This document shows, one piece after another, positions 4,691-15,500 of a stretch of DNA of 26,531 bases. The first letter of the stretch is position 1. Each line of letters starts with the position of its first letter. The stretch covers positions 1 to 26,531 of IMG/VR virus record IMGVR_UViG_3300047564_004116; one strand, 5' to 3'. Position numbers and translations under genes: made by a program. Under the pieces are notes generated by a model. That model had not been told where the DNA came from. It saw nothing but the letters and a program-made list of their open reading frames with translations, and ran no database searches. Origin of the DNA: a virus.

Positions 4691-6212
4691 ATGCAGTAGT
4701 TGATCCAGATGTAGTTCCGTTAAATGAGAGAGTATAATTAATGTTAGTTGTATTTGATCTTTTTATTGCTGCTCCAGCATTACCAGAAGCAGCAGTTCCC
4801 CAATCTCCACCACTTCCACCGCTGTTTCCATCTTGACCTGTTTGCCCCGCAGTTCCAGCATTACCTCTTCCGCCAGATTGACCTGTTTGCCCTGTTTGCC
4901 CTGCAGTTCCAGCATTACCTCTTCCTCCAGCTGCTCCAGTTCCTCCAGTAGCAGTAAATGTTTGGTTTCTAGCAACTCTTACGCAGTTTGCTGAGTTGTT
5001 ATTTCTTCTTCCACCGACTCTATAATTAATATTTAAGTTTCTACTTTCTGTTTGACCAGCTGCACCATTTTGACTTGGCCAAGTATTTGGAGCAGCACCG
5101 CCAGGGTTGCCAGCTTGCCCAGGTTGCCCAGCAGACCCTGGCCAAGTATTTGGAGCAGCACCGCCAGGGTTGCCAGCACCACCAGCACCACCAGCATTAC
5201 CTGTTAAAACGCCAATTAAATATCCATAACCTCTACCTCTTCCTCCATTCCCTCCAGCGCCTCCAGCACCGCCTTGACCAGCAGCTCCTCCAGGACCACC
5301 GACGCCACCAGAACCACCAGGACCACCTTGACCAGCAGCTCCTCCAGGACCACCGACGCCACCAGGACCACCGACGCCACGAACAGTTCCAATATTTCTG
5401 TTTCTATTTGCAATTCCTCGGGCATTTGCATTACCAATTGGAGTATTGGCAGCACAGTTTCGGTTCCATGTTTCATCTCCTTGCCCAAACCACGTAACAT
5501 TGTTAGTTGCTCCAGCTCCTCCAGCAGTTCCTGTTTGACCTGCCTGCCCTTGACCCCCAGCACCTCCAGGTTGACCAGCAATTCCTGTTTGACCTGCTTG
5601 ACCTTGACCTCCAGCTTGCCCAGGATTACCGCCTGCACCACCGCCGCCACCTCCCCTTATTTCTCCAGCAGTTCCTTCTACAGTAACTCCATTCTGAGAT
5701 ATTAAAATAGCATTTCCACCAGGATTCCCTGCTCCGCCAGGGGTTGCTCCACCAGTTCCCCCCTGACCATATATTTTACCATTAGAAGACAATGATACTT
5801 TTAATTTTCCAGAAAGATTTGAATTAACTGTTAGTGCTGCATTTGCCGTGGATGTTGCACCACAAGTTCCAGTAACTTCAAATTTTTTGGGAATTACTTT
5901 ACCGAAATTACTATTCCATTGAGTTGTAAAAGAATCTACACTTACATCTTCATTAGTATCTGATTGTGTTAAAACAATCTCTTTTACAGTATCTCTATAC
6001 TTACTAAATGCTAGATTTGAGTCTGATGTAGGAACATTAGCATTTTCAGTAGCATCATAAATGTATGGTGCCGATGTTGTATCTGTTGTTTTTCTTTTAA
6101 ATTCACTAAGAGATACTGCTCCAGTATTTCCTCTGAATGTATCTCTCAGTTGAGATAAACTAATCGATACATTTCCACTAAAGTATTTGGTAGTGTTATT
6201 ATTTACTGCCAT
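4689..6212 (-). CDS. Glycine-rich collagen-like tip adhesin (gp38-type candidate receptor-binding protein)
   Basis: This 507-residue protein has three parts. Residues 1-75 form an attachment-type N-terminus (SISLSQLRDTFRG, then VSLSEFKRKT). Residues 76-145 form a beta-rich segment. From about 148 the protein is dominated by glycine every third residue (such as GGQGQAGQTGIAGQPGGAGG), interrupted by unique segments at about 235-275, 328-340, 352-380 and 388-420. Glycine-rich motifs separated by variable loops are the layout of the polyglycine-II sandwich adhesins (gp38) at the fibre tip of T2/S16-like phages, where the loops bind receptor. It starts one base after the giant fibre gene, the same fibre-then-adhesin order as T2/S16 genes 37-38. 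Long in-frame repeats suggest expansion by recombination. Collagen-like virion protein is the alternative name; the role is inferred. Confidence 0.75.
   Translation of the reverse strand: MAVNNNTTKYFSGNVSISLSQLRDTFRGNTGAVSLSEFKRKTTDTTSAPYIYDATENANVPTSDSNLAFSKYRDTVKEIVLTQSDTNEDVSVDSFTTQWNSNFGKVIPKKFEVTGTCGATSTANAALTVNSNLSGKLKVSLSSNGKIYGQGGTGGATPGGAGNPGGNAILISQNGVTVEGTAGEIRGGGGGGAGGNPGQAGGQGQAGQTGIAGQPGGAGGQGQAGQTGTAGGAGATNNVTWFGQGDETWNRNCAANTPIGNANARGIANRNRNIGTVRGVGGPGGVGGPGGAAGQGGPGGSGGVGGPGGAAGQGGAGGAGGNGGRGRGYGYLIGVLTGNAGGAGGAGNPGGAAPNTWPGSAGQPGQAGNPGGAAPNTWPSQNGAAGQTESRNLNINYRVGGRRNNNSANCVRVARNQTFTATGGTGAAGGRGNAGTAGQTGQTGQSGGRGNAGTAGQTGQDGNSGGSGGDWGTAASGNAGAAIKRSNTTNINYTLSFNGTTSGSTTA
4849..4926 (-). 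repeat. In-frame direct repeat in adhesin gene (54-base spacing)
   Basis: The sequence GCAGTTCCAGCATTACCTC (plus strand) and its flanks occur at about 4849 and again at 4903, 54 bases (18 codons) apart. They encode repeated GGRGNAGTAGQTGQ units. Confidence 0.75.
5077..5177 (-). repeat. 38-base perfect direct repeat in adhesin gene
   Basis: Bases 5077-5114 and 5140-5177 are identical (38 bases, 63-base spacing, 21 codons). Each encodes AGNPGGAAPNTWP. The repeat carries a non-glycine-rich NTWP element, so a candidate surface loop has been duplicated. Confidence 0.85.
5272..5365 (-). repeat. 40-base perfect direct repeat in adhesin gene
   Basis: Bases 5272-5311 and 5326-5365 are identical with a 54-base (18-codon) spacing. 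They encode repeated GGVGGPGGAAGQGG units. The spacing is a multiple of three, so the frame and the Gly-every-third pattern are kept. Confidence 0.85.
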
Positions 6213-6213
6213 A

Positions 6214-6507
6214 TTACTTACTTGCCTTTAGAGTTTCTACTTCTTGTTTTAATTCTTTAATAGCTTCGATAAGTAGAGGAATCAAACGTTCATATTGAAC
6301 TGCTAGGTAACCATTATCTCTTTCAACAACGACCTCTGGCAATACCTCAAGAATTTCTTGAGCAATTACACCAGATTCTCTCTTTGTTTGATCTTTATCT
6401 TCCGCTTTCTCATTCCAATTATAGGTTACACCAGAGATCTTACCAACTTTATTTAGAGCATTTTCAATTGGTTCGATATTAGTTTTTAATCTATTATCTG
6501 ACGATGA
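6214..6507 (-). other. Peptidase S74 intramolecular chaperone domain (C-terminus of giant fibre)
   Basis: The last ~97 residues hold SDNRLKTNI, then SGVTYNWNEKAED, GVIAQEILEVLPEVV, YLAVQYERLIPLLIEAIKEL and a terminal heptad helix. This is the standard S74 arrangement. In known members (endosialidase type) the serine of SDxRLK, helped by the lysine five residues on, cleaves the chaperone off the folded trimer. Here the cut would fall just before S3286. Confidence 0.85.
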
Positions 6508-9500
6508 GAATGCTGTAATATCACCGCCAGCGGTAATAGCACCATTACAATTAAATGCTCCTCCTGTTCCGATCCAAGCAACATCAGTAGTTCCAGCTCT
6601 AAATCTTACAACTTCAGCACCACTTGATCCTACATTTACATACCAACGGTTGCTATGATATTGAATGAGACCTTCAGATGCACCAACTGATCCTAAGGTA
6701 GCATTAGATGTTTGACGTAATGATGCAGCATCACCAAGACGAACAATAGAATGTGTTGCACTTTCAAACTTAAATTGAGCAGAAGCAGCTAAAGCACCAT
6801 TGTTATTATACTGAATTTCTTGATTGCTTCCTCCAATTGGGAAAGCGGTCCATTCGGGAGCAGTTGATCCTTGCTTGAGGAAATAACCTGCAGTTCCTGC
6901 AGCCAAGAACGAAGTGGAATCAGTTCCACTCTGGTATACCAAATTATTAGAAGCACCGCCAGCAATATTTGTTGCTTTAGTTGCAGTTGAAGCATTTCCA
7001 GATAATGTAGCAGTGATAGTTCCTGCTGAGAAGTTACCACTTGCATCTCTGGCTACCAAGTTAGTATTACCACTTGTGGAAGCAATTACGTTGATAGTTC
7101 TTGCTGCACCACCATTAAATGATTGAGTTCCAGATCCATCACCAAACTGTAAATATGTTCCAACTGATAGAGAGTTTGGAGTATTTGATGTGATAGTTAT
7201 GTTTGCAGAACCATCAAAAGATGTTCCATTGATTAGTCTTGCAGTTTGAAGTTTCGTTGCAGTTGAAGCATTACCACTTAATGCAGCAGTGATAGTTCCA
7301 GCAGCAAAGTCTCCATTACTATCTCTCTTAACAAGAGTATTTGCTGTATTTGTGGTTGCTGGTAGGTTGTTTCCAGTATGTAGAATAGTATACTTAGTGG
7401 AAGATCCAACACTCCAACCACCCCAGAAGAGATCATTAGTTGAACCATCTAATCCAAAGTAACCAGCATAGTCACCAGAAACATGGAAGGTTAGATAAGC
7501 ATCAGCACCGCCAGTTTCATTAAGAATAGTTAGATTTCTGTTACCAGTTCCAGTTGCCAGTGAATTTGCTGATGTATTAATTACAATACCATTTCCTGCT
7601 GAGAATGTCAGGTTGCCTGACATAGTATCTCCAGACTTCAATACGTTTAGAGAAGCAGCACCTGTTAGAGAAGCAGTGATAGTTCCTGCCGAGAAGTCTC
7701 CATTTGAATCTCTCTGAACTGCTGTGCTTGCTGTATTTGCAGAAGCAAACTGAATATTGCCAGAGTTCCAAATAGTGCTATTGTTTATTGTTACTGCATT
7801 GGCATTATTTGCGACAATATTTAAAAGACCACTACCTTCTGTTCCTGTTCCGCCAGATGCTTCTAACTTAACGTTAAAAGTTGCTGGAGAAGAAGCAGAA
7901 TTAAAATAAATTGCTGGGCTAGATGCAGTTCCATCAGTTCTTCCCAATTTGAGAAGAGGTTTAGAAGCAAAATTACCCAATTCTGCAACAGTATACGTAG
8001 AATTGCTTATAATATCTGTGATATTATAATCAGCAATAAACACATTATTTGATGGTGTTCCAATCTTGGCAGCACTATTAAAACTTCCTGCAGTTAATCT
8101 TCCAGTTAAAATAGTATAATCTAAAGCATCATCCAAACTGTTATTAGTAACAATTGATGTAATTACAAATTCACCTACTTCAATACCAGAGGTATCATAT
8201 AAATTAATGGTTGCATTTTCTACATAGGGAGCTTCTGAAAGAACTTGTCCAGTAACATATACATCATAGAAAACTTGACCAACAAAAGAAGAAACTTTTA
8301 GAGTATTATTAAATCCAGTTGATCTTAGATACGTCGCAATATGACTAGAACCTATATTTCCTTTGTTGATGTTAAATGCATTTTGATAGAAAACACCTTG
8401 CCTTCCGTCTAATTTGTCAGCATCCAATCCACTATCAGCACCTTGGTTGATTGAAGACCATAGTTTTGCCCAAGTGCTAAATGCACCAGTAACGCCAGAA
8501 CCAGATCCACGAATCCAAAGATTGTTATTATCAGTGAAAGCAAGTTGTCTTACACCACCACCAGAAGAATCAGATCCAGTTCCAAATTGTCTGTAAGTGA
8601 TTACACCGTGCTTTGTTCCTCCATCGGATAATCCATCTGCAGTATTGTTTCTGGTATCTGCTGTGATACCTTCGTTGAAAGTAGATGGCGAAGGAGATGA
8701 TGATGCGTTTCCTACGCTAGTTGTTAATCTTAAAGTATTACCCGACTGACCAGAAATGTCAATACCATAAGTTCCGCTAGCAAGTTTGTCTGGAGTGATT
8801 GATAGGTTAGCAAAGTTTTGACCATTTAGGTAGTAGTTGCCTTGCTGACCATCTAGTAAGTCAGCATCCAATCCACTATCAGCACCAGTCTTTAGTTTGA
8901 CTGAACCGTTGCCCGCTAGACCAATTTCAAATTGTGATTTGAAGAATCTAGCAACACCAACATTACCAAATTCTTGAGCAGCAAGCGTCTTGTCGTCTAC
9001 ACGTAAAATGTCAACCCCAACATTAGAGAAGTTTTTAACAGTAGTATTTACTTTTGCTTCTAAAACTCCACCTGTTCCAGGACCAACTGCAGCAGGAATT
9101 GAAGTGATTGAAAAGTCACTGGTATAACCAGTTCCACCACTTGTTACAATTACTTCTTGAAGTTGACCACTTGATACTACAATATTTCCTTTCAATCCAG
9201 TTCCAACACCACCAGTTAGAGCAACATCATAATAAGTTCCATCTGTATATCCTGTTCCTCTACCAGAAACATATACTGTATCAATGAAACCAGAAAGAGT
9301 AAATGTAGAACTAATAACAACAGGAGAAGCTGGTCTTACAAATTCTATTAAAGTATCTATAGGTATGATTTGAGTAATAGCAGTAGATAATGTTATTACT
9401 GTTTTTCCTTCTTGAACAAATGTATTTTGAACAGTAGTATCTGCTGGAATACCATCTGCTACTACAACATGACCTAATAGTATAGCAGAATTTAGTGGAA

Positions 9501-12500
9501 CTTGTATAATATTTTGATTTGCAGCAGCTTGATCGGCAGTATAAGCAAAATATCTATTTTCGGATGCCTTGATGGATTGAACAGCAGGAGCAAAAGTAGA
9601 ATCACCTCGTAAGAAAGTAGTTGAGTTTGCACTTCCACTGCTGCCTAGAAGGTTCGGAGAAATAGTTCCAGGACCAGTTAAGTTTGTTACTGGAGTTGTG
9701 GTTGATGAAAGAGATACCCAGTTATTTGGATCACTTGCTGAAGTATTTACTGTTCTTATTACTGCAACATTATTTGTTGGAGTAGCATAATCAGAAATAT
9801 TGTCAGTATCTGTAATTTTAATATTATTAACAATATTTGTGTAAACTCTAGATTCAATCAGAGCAGTTGCTTCTGCTTGTGTTCCACCAGCTCCAGGAGC
9901 AGAAATTGTTACAGTGGGAGCAGAAGTATAACCTTTACCACCAACAAGATTATCATATTCAACGATTGTTATAGCGACTAATTTGCTATTTGCAATAGTT
10001 GCCGACGCAGCAACAGTAACTCCACCTGCTTGTTGAGGAGCACTGAAACTAACTGATGGTGGATTTTGAGCATCATAACCATCACCTTGATCAGTAATAC
10101 TAATTTGATATACAACACCAAATCTATATTCTGTAATTTCACCTTGACCTGTAGAAATACTACCAGCAACTAATTCTCCAACTGGGAAATCATAATCTTC
10201 ATTTACAGTAATACCTAAAAATTGACTATCTAAATCATTATTTAAGATAAATGATTGTGAAGTGTCTTGTTGAATTGCAATGTCTCCAGCAAGAGGTCCT
10301 TCTAGAGCAAGTCTAGCATCTTCATCGGCAATAGTATAAACACTAAATGGTCTTAATGCTGGAATTTGATCAAGAGAAATCTTACCAGAGTCTGTTAATT
10401 CTACAAGGTTTCTTGGAACAGCATTGGTTGAATATGGTTTATTAATATATTGACCAAGGTTGTTTGAGATATAATCTTTAACTGCTTTTTGTGTAGGAAT
10501 CTTGCTATCTGTCGAGAAGTTTCCTCCTAAAGTATTAGAAGCATCAAATCCCGTAACAACAACATCTCCACCTTTTAGTTTGAGGAATTCAACTTCCGAG
10601 ATAGAAACCGTTCCAGTAAATGTAATATTACCAGTTCTGTTCTCAATCTTAGCGAAGTAACCTACTTTAAAGTCACCAAGTTCGTCAGTTCCTGAAGTGT
10701 ATACTCTACCATATGCTTGAGATACCTGCTCTAGTGCTTCGTTTTTAACTCCACCATTTTCAGGTAGAGCATTGTAATCATTTCCAGAACCAGCATATTC
10801 CCAAGTATGCGATGAAGAGTTAACAATAGATGGTCTGTGTAAACGAATCTGCTTACCGACTAGTTCTGCGTTGTTTACAACTACTGGTTGACCATCTGAT
10901 TTTCTTTGAATCAAGATAGCGTCATTTAAATCGATAGTAGAAGTAATGTCAGTAGCACCAGCAGAAGTCTGTCTTACATTTTCAACAAAGTATTCAATTT
11001 CGGAATCTTGATTTTCATAATCAGCAAACTTAACAATATAGTGCTCGAGAGGTTCTCTGCCAAGACCACCAACTGTAAATACAGTTCTACCTGTAGCAGT
11101 GGTAGTTACGTTAGAAATTGTTCCAATATCAAAGACATATGGATCTTTTCTGAATCCTCTTGCTCTTAAAGCATAAGTTCCAAAGTTTGTAGCTGAGTTG
11201 GTAATGGAAGCATAACCACCAGTATCAGCATAAACACCATCTTGAGCGAATAGAACGAATACCGAAACTAACTGAGTATAACCATCATTTACAATTTTGT
11301 ATCCAATTCCCCCAAAAGAAATAATGGTAAACTGAGCAGCAACCATCGACTTACCCTGATTTGGATAAGTTGCTTTAGGAGCATTGTTACCAACAGCTGG
11401 ATTTAATCCTGGTCTTGGGCAGTTTGGTTGACGGATCTTATCACCATCAATTTCACAACCACCACCACCAAGGAATGAAATTACAGAAGCGTTTTGGATG
11501 TAAGGAGATGCTTCGATGAATGGAAGATCTGCCCAGATAGACTCAATAGTTATTCTCTTATTGTCGGCATCATAAATTGTGTTTTCTGGATAAGTTACCG
11601 TTGGTTCGTATAAAGTTCCATATGTTTTTGTTTGAGTTGATCCGTCAGCAAGAATACTATCTAAAATACCAAATGAAGTTGTAATTGCTGATGCAACGTT
11701 AGCACAAGTTGGAGTTGAAGTATCTTCAATTACTGTAGGATCAATAAACTGAATAGTTGTTGCATATTCTGGAACATAATCTGGTTGAGAATACGCACCA
11801 TTTCCAGTATTCCAATTTCTCATAGCAAGGATTGCTAAATCTCTTGCTTTTACGAATGCTTCTCTTGTTGGAGTTAATTCATTTGATGGAATACCAGTTA
11901 AAGCAGTTCCAGTATAATATGATTCGCCAGCAGTTACTATTCCAGCGTTACCGCCGAGAATTAAATCTCTTCTTAAAGCTCCTAGGATATAACCAATATC
12001 TCTACGGCATTTAATTGAAGTGGTAGTTAAGAAATCACCTGTATTTTCAGTTGGTAGTGAATTTAAATTGCCAGCAGAAATTGCAGTTGTGATAACACTA
12101 ATTAATGTAGAAATACTAGTCTGAACATCTGTGCAAGAAAGTTCATTTGTATTGTTTGTAGTAACCCCTTCTGTTCCGTATGGAGGTGGGGTGTTTCCTG
12201 GATCTGGATCTCCAGTGATTGTGAGATCTTTAGAGTAGAGCTGGTTAGTAACAGCTCTCTTCATGATATCTCTTGCTTTATTGAAAGCAGTTACAGACTG
12301 AGACGTTTCTCCAACTAAACCATTTGATAGTGGAGTAGTATTCGCTAAGAAATATCTCTTTGTAGCTCTAATGATATTAACATTACTTCCATCATACAAG
12401 TCTGAAGCAACCGCATCTACAATATAACCAATATCACGCTTACACTTTGCTTCGCCAGCAGGAACAGTTCCTGTTGTTTCTGCTGGCAGACCTGTTAAGT

Positions 12501-15500
12501 TACCAGCAGTAATTCTATCAGTGATTAAAGTTGTTAGACTTGATACTGCACTTTGAACATCTGTGCAAGAAGCAGCATTTCCAGATGGAAGAACAGCAAT
12601 ATTACCACCACCACCACCATAAGTAGCAGGACCAGCACTGATTGTTAAATCTTTAGTGTATAGTTGATTGGTGAGAGCTTTGTTCATCATGTCTCTCGCC
12701 ATATTGAAGGCAGTTACACTCTGAGCTTCTTCTCCGACCAAACCATTGGAAATTGGTGTAGTTGCATTAACAAAATACTGCTGAATAAATTTACGAGAAT
12801 ATCTGTTTCCTCCTCCCTGAACAATATCTAGAGAAACAGCATCAATGAAATGACCAATATCACGCTTACACTTTGCTTCGCCAGCAGGATCAGTTCCTGT
12901 TGTTTCTGCGGGAAGACCTGTTAAGTTGCCAGCAGTAATTCTTGCAGTAATAATAGCAGTTAAGGTATCGATTGCTGATTGTACATCTGCACAAGATGAA
13001 GTGCTTGTATTGGAACCAGTAGCAGGATCTGCAGTAATAGTTAAATCTTTAACTCCTAGTTGATTTGTAATTGCTTTCTTCATCTCATCACGAGCTGAAT
13101 TAAAAGCTAAATTAGATTGAATTTCTTCACCTTGCAATCCATTTGAAATCCAAGCAGTTCCTGCTTGATTGAAATATTGTTGAATAAATTTGCGTGAATA
13201 TCTATTTCCTGCACCTTGAGCGATATCTAGAGAAACCGCATCAATAAAATATCCAATGTCTCGCTTACACTTTTCTCCATTAGTATCCCCAGGGATTGAA
13301 CCGCCAGATGCAGCATAAGCAGTATCAATAATTGCTGCTCTGTTTAATTGAATTAAACGATATGAATCCTTGAATCTAGAAATACTAGTTGTTTGGGCAT
13401 CTCCAGGATAATAAAAATCAGGATGCTGAACAGCAATTTCAGCAGCTGCTCTATCGATAATTTCTTGTCTATTAAGTTGAATTAAGCGATAAGAATCTTT
13501 ATATCTCGATGTATTAGTAGTCTGAGCGTCTCCAGGATAATAAAAATCAGGATGCTGAATTGCAATTTCTGCTGCAGCTCTATCAATAATTTCTTGTCTA
13601 TTATTTCTAATCAAATTGGTAGAATCTTTATATCTAGCAGCAGATGCATTTTCACTCAAGAAAAGTTCTGGATATTGATCTTCAATATATCTTGAAGTTT
13701 CTTGGATAATAAAATCTTGATTTCGAGCAATCAAATATCCAGCTTCAACATAACGATCTATTTGATTGTTGGTAATAATAGCAATGAATAAATCAGTAAG
13801 AGTATTAATTGCTGCCTCAACATTAGCACAATATGGCCAAGATGAATCTATAGTTACATCTGGATCAAAAAATCTATCAATAGTTGAGAATTGAGGGTTG
13901 TATAAATCTCCTGCTTGATTAATTCTCCAACCTCTCATAGCAAGAACTGCTAGATCTCTAGCAATATCAAACGCTCTAACAGTCTCCGATAATTCAGTTG
14001 CAATATATCCAATACCAGTTCCAATAACATAATATTTTGCTGCTTCTACGGTGTGATAGTTCCCACCATATTCCATATCTCTAATGATAGCATTGACAAA
14101 ATGCCCAATGTCTCTACGGCATTTTGATTCACTAGGATTAATAAAATGAGTAAACTCAGCAATAATTTGTTTATATGTTTCGTCTTTAATAAACTCTAAA
14201 TTGTTTCTAATTAAATTACGAGCATCTTGATACCTTCTAGAAACATATGGAGTTTCTTCAAATTTATTTGGTGAGTTTAATAACGAAAGAGTAACATAAT
14301 GCGATACTGCGGAAGCAGTAGCGTCTACTATAATATTAGAATCTGTTAAACTTGGTAAATTATCTTTCGGAATAACAAATCTTCTAGATCTGCTATCATC
14401 ATCAATTGGAACACCAGTTTTATCTAAATCATAAATTCTTTGATATCCATTCAAGAACGATAAATCTGGGTCTCCTGGAACAGATCCATCTGGCATTCCA
14501 GATATAAAAATTTCCATTCCTTCATGGAAATCGTGAATATTATCTATTCCTACTAGTTCATTTGTATATAAAATGAGACCACCATAAGTTGCCTGTTGTG
14601 AAGCATCAACTCTTATAATAGGAACAGTAGTAGTTACATCAGTTCCATGCTCTACTACTTCTCCTTCTGGTCTAATTGATATCAGTGTCGTGGCAGTAAA
14701 TTGAAACTCTTGTGCCCAATCAGTTCCATTCCATATGTAAGTAACACCATCAGTAGGGTGAGTATAAGGATCTCCAATAGAAGGAGATGATGGCCATCCA
14801 GTATATTCTACAGGTGCTTCGATATAATATCTTACTGTTTCTCCTTTAGCAAAGTTTCCTGATACGATATCAAAATCTACAGTTCCCTTTTGGTATGCTT
14901 GTGGTCCGGTTGTTGATGTATAATTAACAGCAATTACAGTTCCAATTGCTGTGCTGTTTACACCGATAATTGTTTCTCCAATAGAAAGCGATGATAATCC
15001 TGTATTAAAGTCAAAATCTGCTCTGAATTTATTCTTTCCAAAAATTTGGTGACCAACTGGGAATCTTCTTTTGAAGTCTCCGCCAGTAGTAGAGTCATAA
15101 TAAATTCTTTGTTTATCATCAAATACACAAGCAAACTGCCATGTTGATAGTGGATTTCCTTGAGAATCTAATTTATCTCTAAATGTGAGACCAGAAATAT
15201 AGTTTTTATCGGCAAACTTAAACATGTGTTTGCCAGGATTGTTTGGTCTAACCAAAACAATACGCAACGAGTCACCTACAACAGCACAATCTGGTGGAAT
15301 TGAAATTGGATTATCTTCCGTATAATCTCCACCAGCAACTATAACGGTTTCTTTTACGTTCCTAGATTCAGTTGCAATTTGGCAACCACGCTTAATAGTT
15401 CTTACTGGAGAAGCGGGTGATCTACCGTCATTTTCATCATCACCAATTTGTTGAGAAACATAAACACGACCACCAACGTCATTTGTTGCTAAGTTTAGAA

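Larger units (their letters stand above)
11704..14121 (-). repeat. Five two-cysteine helical modules in the giant fibre
   Basis: Within residues 746-1551, five modules begin with C(K/R)RDIG and contain a second cysteine in a C-x-x-V-x-x-A/S-I/V motif. The pairs are C746/C843, C1030/C1122, C1163/C1264, C1305/C1408 and C1450/C1551. Cysteines in a pair are 92-103 residues apart, and modules 2-5 repeat every 133-145 residues. Between the cysteines are mostly helical segments such as DAVSLDIAQG and NGLVGEEAQS. I cannot assign a named domain. Confidence 0.8.

Noticed and set aside
4763-4975. 70-codon minus-strand open frame in the adhesin gene
   Set aside because: Frame-shifted shadow of the Gly-rich repeats in the real 507-residue frame; Leu/Glu-rich low-complexity product.
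5075-5705. Plus-strand open frames of about 140 codons (Gln/His-rich and Thr/Ser-rich) across the adhesin gene
   Set aside because: They are mirror images of the Gly-rich repeats. GGN codons read on the other strand give long stop-free low-complexity frames. No ribosome site or promoter, and the minus-strand gene explains the composition.
7577-7771. 64-codon minus-strand frame and others inside the giant fibre
   Set aside because: Out-of-frame shadows of the 3380-residue gene with no start signals.
12427-12942. Regular direct repeats that could suggest a CRISPR array
   Set aside because: Repeats are in frame, coding, only two good copies and 426 bases apart; no spacers of uniform length and no cas genes.
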